A stretch of DNA of 24,700 bases, taken from contig DATANR010000170.1 in assembly GCA_036266155.1 (NCBI GenBank), forward strand, positions 1-24,700, in the 5' to 3' direction. The position numbers and the translations under genes were made by a program. This document shows, piece by piece, positions 23,104 to 24,700 of the stretch. The stretch is from SIAJ01 sp036266155 (GTDB lineage Bacteria; Planctomycetota; Planctomycetia; Gemmatales; Gemmataceae). The notes under the pieces are model-generated. The model did not search any database. It saw nothing but the letters and a program-made list of their open reading frames with translations, and was not told the origin of the DNA. How positions within the stretch are numbered: the first letter of the stretch is position 1; each line of letters starts with the position of its first letter.

Positions 23104-23458
23104 GCACATCTGTTTTGTCAATAGCCACTTACATCCAAGTGGCCCGGACTGGCTCCGGCACTGTCGCATCGTGCTGGTCCGACATGCTTTCCAAGTCTAT
23201 TCAGGTGGTTGTGGCTCGGGAACTTGGCGACCTTCCTTTTCAAAAAAGTGCGTTTTCCGCGGGTTTTTGGGTAAGGTCGCCAAGATCGCCACCGTTTTGC
23301 CACACCCCCCTATTCGTTGCGTTTCGTTGCATGCGACGGTACTTTGGCTCCTCTACCACCGGGATTTCCCTCTCTGGTTGTCCGATTGTTAAAATCTCTG
23401 TATCGGGCCGACGAATCACGCTTTGTTCCCGCGTTTGCCGATTGTTCGAGGGCGGATC
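23104..23458. other. 355-bp intergenic region before the kinase gene
   Basis: I see no gene here; short open frames have no recognisable content. A small stem GCCACTT/AAGTGGC (23124-23130 and 23137-23143) lies 20 nt after the transporter stop, without a T tract. A perfect 12-bp inverted repeat with a 38-nt AT-richer spacer sits at 23223-23284. The region is visibly less GC-rich than the coding DNA around it, as expected of a regulatory region. Confidence 0.6.
23223..23284. repeat. 12-bp perfect inverted repeat with 38-nt spacer
   Basis: CTTGGCGACCTT (23223-23234) is the exact reverse complement of AAGGTCGCCAAG (23273-23284). The spacer holds runs of T and A (CTTTTCAAAAAAG) that can also pair locally. 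It lies about 175 nt before the kinase start. It could be a dimeric operator, a structured leader or a decayed mobile-element end. Confidence 0.5.
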
Positions 23459-24700
23459 ATGAAGTTCACCTACCGATGGGGCCAGCGCCCGCTCGAAGGC
23501 TTCACCATCAAGCGCGGACTCGGCCAGGGCGGCTTCGGCGAGGTTTACTTTGCCGTCTCCGACGGCGGCAAGGAAGTCGCGCTCAAATTGCTCATGCGCG
23601 GTCGCACCGAAACCGAACTGCGCGGCATCAGCAACTGCCTCAACTTCAAGCATCCAAATCTGGTTCACCTGTACGACCTGAAGACCGACGAGCGCGGCGA
23701 CCACTGGCTGGTGATGGAGTACGTTCACGGTGAGCCGCTCAACACGGTCCTCAACCGCAACCCCAAAGGGCTGCCGGCCGACCAGGCGCGCGACTGGTTC
23801 CTGCAAGTCGCACGGGCCGTCAGCTACCTGCACGATCACGCGGTCATTCACCGCGACATCAAGCCGGGCAACGTATTCGTCGAGCACGGCGTCATGAAGC
23901 TCGGCGATTACGGGTTGTCCAAGACGGTCAGCTCCACATCGCTGACGCAGTCGGCGAACGTCGGGACCGTGTACTACATGGCCCCGGAAGTCGGCCGCGG
24001 AGCATGCACCAAGCAGGTCGATGTCTATGCCTGCGGCGTCATGTTCTACGAGATGCTCACCGGCGAGGTGCCGTTCCGCGGCGAAAGCTGGGCCGAGGTT
24101 GCTCTACGGCACCAAACCGACACGCCGGAGCTGACGCGCATTCCGCCGGACTTTCTCGCCATCATTGAAAAAGCTCTGCACAAACGGCCGGAACAGCGGT
24201 ATGCGGACCTGGACGAGATGATCCGGGCCGTCGAGGCCGTCAGCGGGATCGGCGTGCCGGTCCGTCGAGAGGAACCACAATTGATCGCCACCGAGACCAA
24301 GACCGAACGCCGAACGCCCGCGGTGCCGCCGCCGCTGCCCAAACGCAACCCGCCCGCGGTTCCCCGCAATGGATCGTCGGCCCTGTTGGCCGCCGTGCCG
24401 TCCCTCAAGGAACGCCTCGGGGAATTAAGCGCGTCCGTCGCGACGGCTCCTTTGGCAGCGGTCCCCGTGGTCGGCGCCTGGGCATTGTTTCAGGCGCTTT
24501 TCATGTCCCGAGTCGACTGGCTCGGCCTCATGCCGATGTTCGCGATCACAGTCTTGCTCAGCTGGGCCGTCATGATCCCGTGCAAGGTCAGCGAACGGAA
24601 GAAGCGCCGCAGCGCCTGGTCGCGGATGGCGCTCGGCGCCGTCGTCGGGCTCGCGGCCTTCTGGTTGACGGGCTGGACGTTGCCACATGGTATTGCCGAT
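23459..24700 (+). CDS. Eukaryotic-like Ser/Thr protein kinase, membrane-anchored, 3' end outside window
   Basis: 414 codons are visible with no stop before the window end. The kinase domain (about 15-260) is complete: glycine loop GQGGFGEVYF (22-31), ATP lysine K43 in EVALKLL, a candidate helix-C glutamate E51 or E53, hinge VMEYVHGEPL, catalytic loop HRDIKPGN (131-138), magnesium motif DYG (150-152, where most kinases have DFG) and MAPE (174-177). A proline- and arginine-rich linker follows (PPPLPKRNPP). Two hydrophobic segments come after it, at about 350-380 (LGLMPMFAITVLLSWAVMIP) and from about 394 (MALGAVVGLAAFWLTG), so the kinase is probably held at the membrane with its catalytic domain in the cytoplasm. 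The ATG at 23459 has GAGGG at 23448-23452. Regulators and targets are not evident. Confidence 0.92.
   Translation, partial: MKFTYRWGQRPLEGFTIKRGLGQGGFGEVYFAVSDGGKEVALKLLMRGRTETELRGISNCLNFKHPNLVHLYDLKTDERGDHWLVMEYVHGEPLNTVLNRNPKGLPADQARDWFLQVARAVSYLHDHAVIHRDIKPGNVFVEHGVMKLGDYGLSKTVSSTSLTQSANVGTVYYMAPEVGRGACTKQVDVYACGVMFYEMLTGEVPFRGESWAEVALRHQTDTPELTRIPPDFLAIIEKALHKRPEQRYADLDEMIRAVEAVSGIGVPVRREEPQLIATETKTERRTPAVPPPLPKRNPPAVPRNGSSALLAAVPSLKERLGELSASVATAPLAAVPVVGAWALFQALFMSRVDWLGLMPMFAITVLLSWAVMIPCKVSERKKRRSAWSRMALGAVVGLAAFWLTGWTLPHGIAD

Noticed and set aside
23124..23143. Terminator after the AI-2E transporter gene
   Set aside because: The 7-bp stem has no T tract and could be chance; noted only within the intergenic entry.

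Overview
The window looks like a piece of a high-GC planctomycete chromosome, probably a Gemmata/Pirellula-type relative. The signs are: a giant surface protein whose N-terminus carries the planctomycete-style LEDRR motif soon after a basic stretch; abundant delta-60, Calx-beta and tandem-95 repeats; an exported Gfo/Idh/MocA oxidoreductase with a twin-arginine start; a membrane-anchored eukaryotic-like Ser/Thr kinase; and weak or absent Shine-Dalgarno sites at several genes. The taxonomic call is an inference from gene content; there is no rRNA gene or plasmid/phage marker here.

Layout. (1) Positions 1-5426 (+): six tightly packed genes that look like the end of a surface-polysaccharide or glycoconjugate cluster: SAM methyltransferase (cut by the window start), NeuD-like hexapeptide acyltransferase, acyltransferase-3 membrane protein, a GH43-superfamily-like beta-propeller protein, a FemAB/GNAT-type acyltransferase and a polyprenyl-phosphate-type GT2 glycosyltransferase. 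Two junctions are ATGA overlaps and the others are 1, 3 and 9 nt gaps, so this is most likely one operon. A strong palindrome follows it (5436-5480). (2) 5660-6850 (+): a membrane protein with a GYF_2-like N-terminal domain, converging with (3) a DacZ-like diadenylate cyclase (6861-7826, -). (4) 8001-9041 (+): a cytosolic Gfo/Idh oxidoreductase, converging with (5) a 3353-residue repeat protein (9090-19151, -) across a 48-bp gap that holds a perfect hairpin. (6) 19539-21930 (-): an exported Gfo/Idh oxidoreductase and a secreted alpha/beta hydrolase. (7) 22039-23103 (+): an AI-2E-family membrane transporter. (8) 23459-end (+): a Ser/Thr kinase running off the window.

The most unusual object is the giant protein. 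Two seven-unit delta-60 blocks each interrupt a Calx-beta domain before its last strand. Two unrelated beta-rich domains each interrupt a tandem-95 unit in the same loop. Four tandem-95 units form an exact 276-bp tandem DNA array, flanked by a diverged pair of another unit type. The C-terminus has RTX calcium-binding nonapeptides, so calcium-dependent folding outside the cell is expected. No secretion-system genes are in the window.

I see no CRISPR array, tRNA, rRNA, insertion sequence or prophage here. Nothing else forms a convincing undescribed multi-gene system; the nested-insertion architecture of the giant protein is the best candidate for something not previously described.
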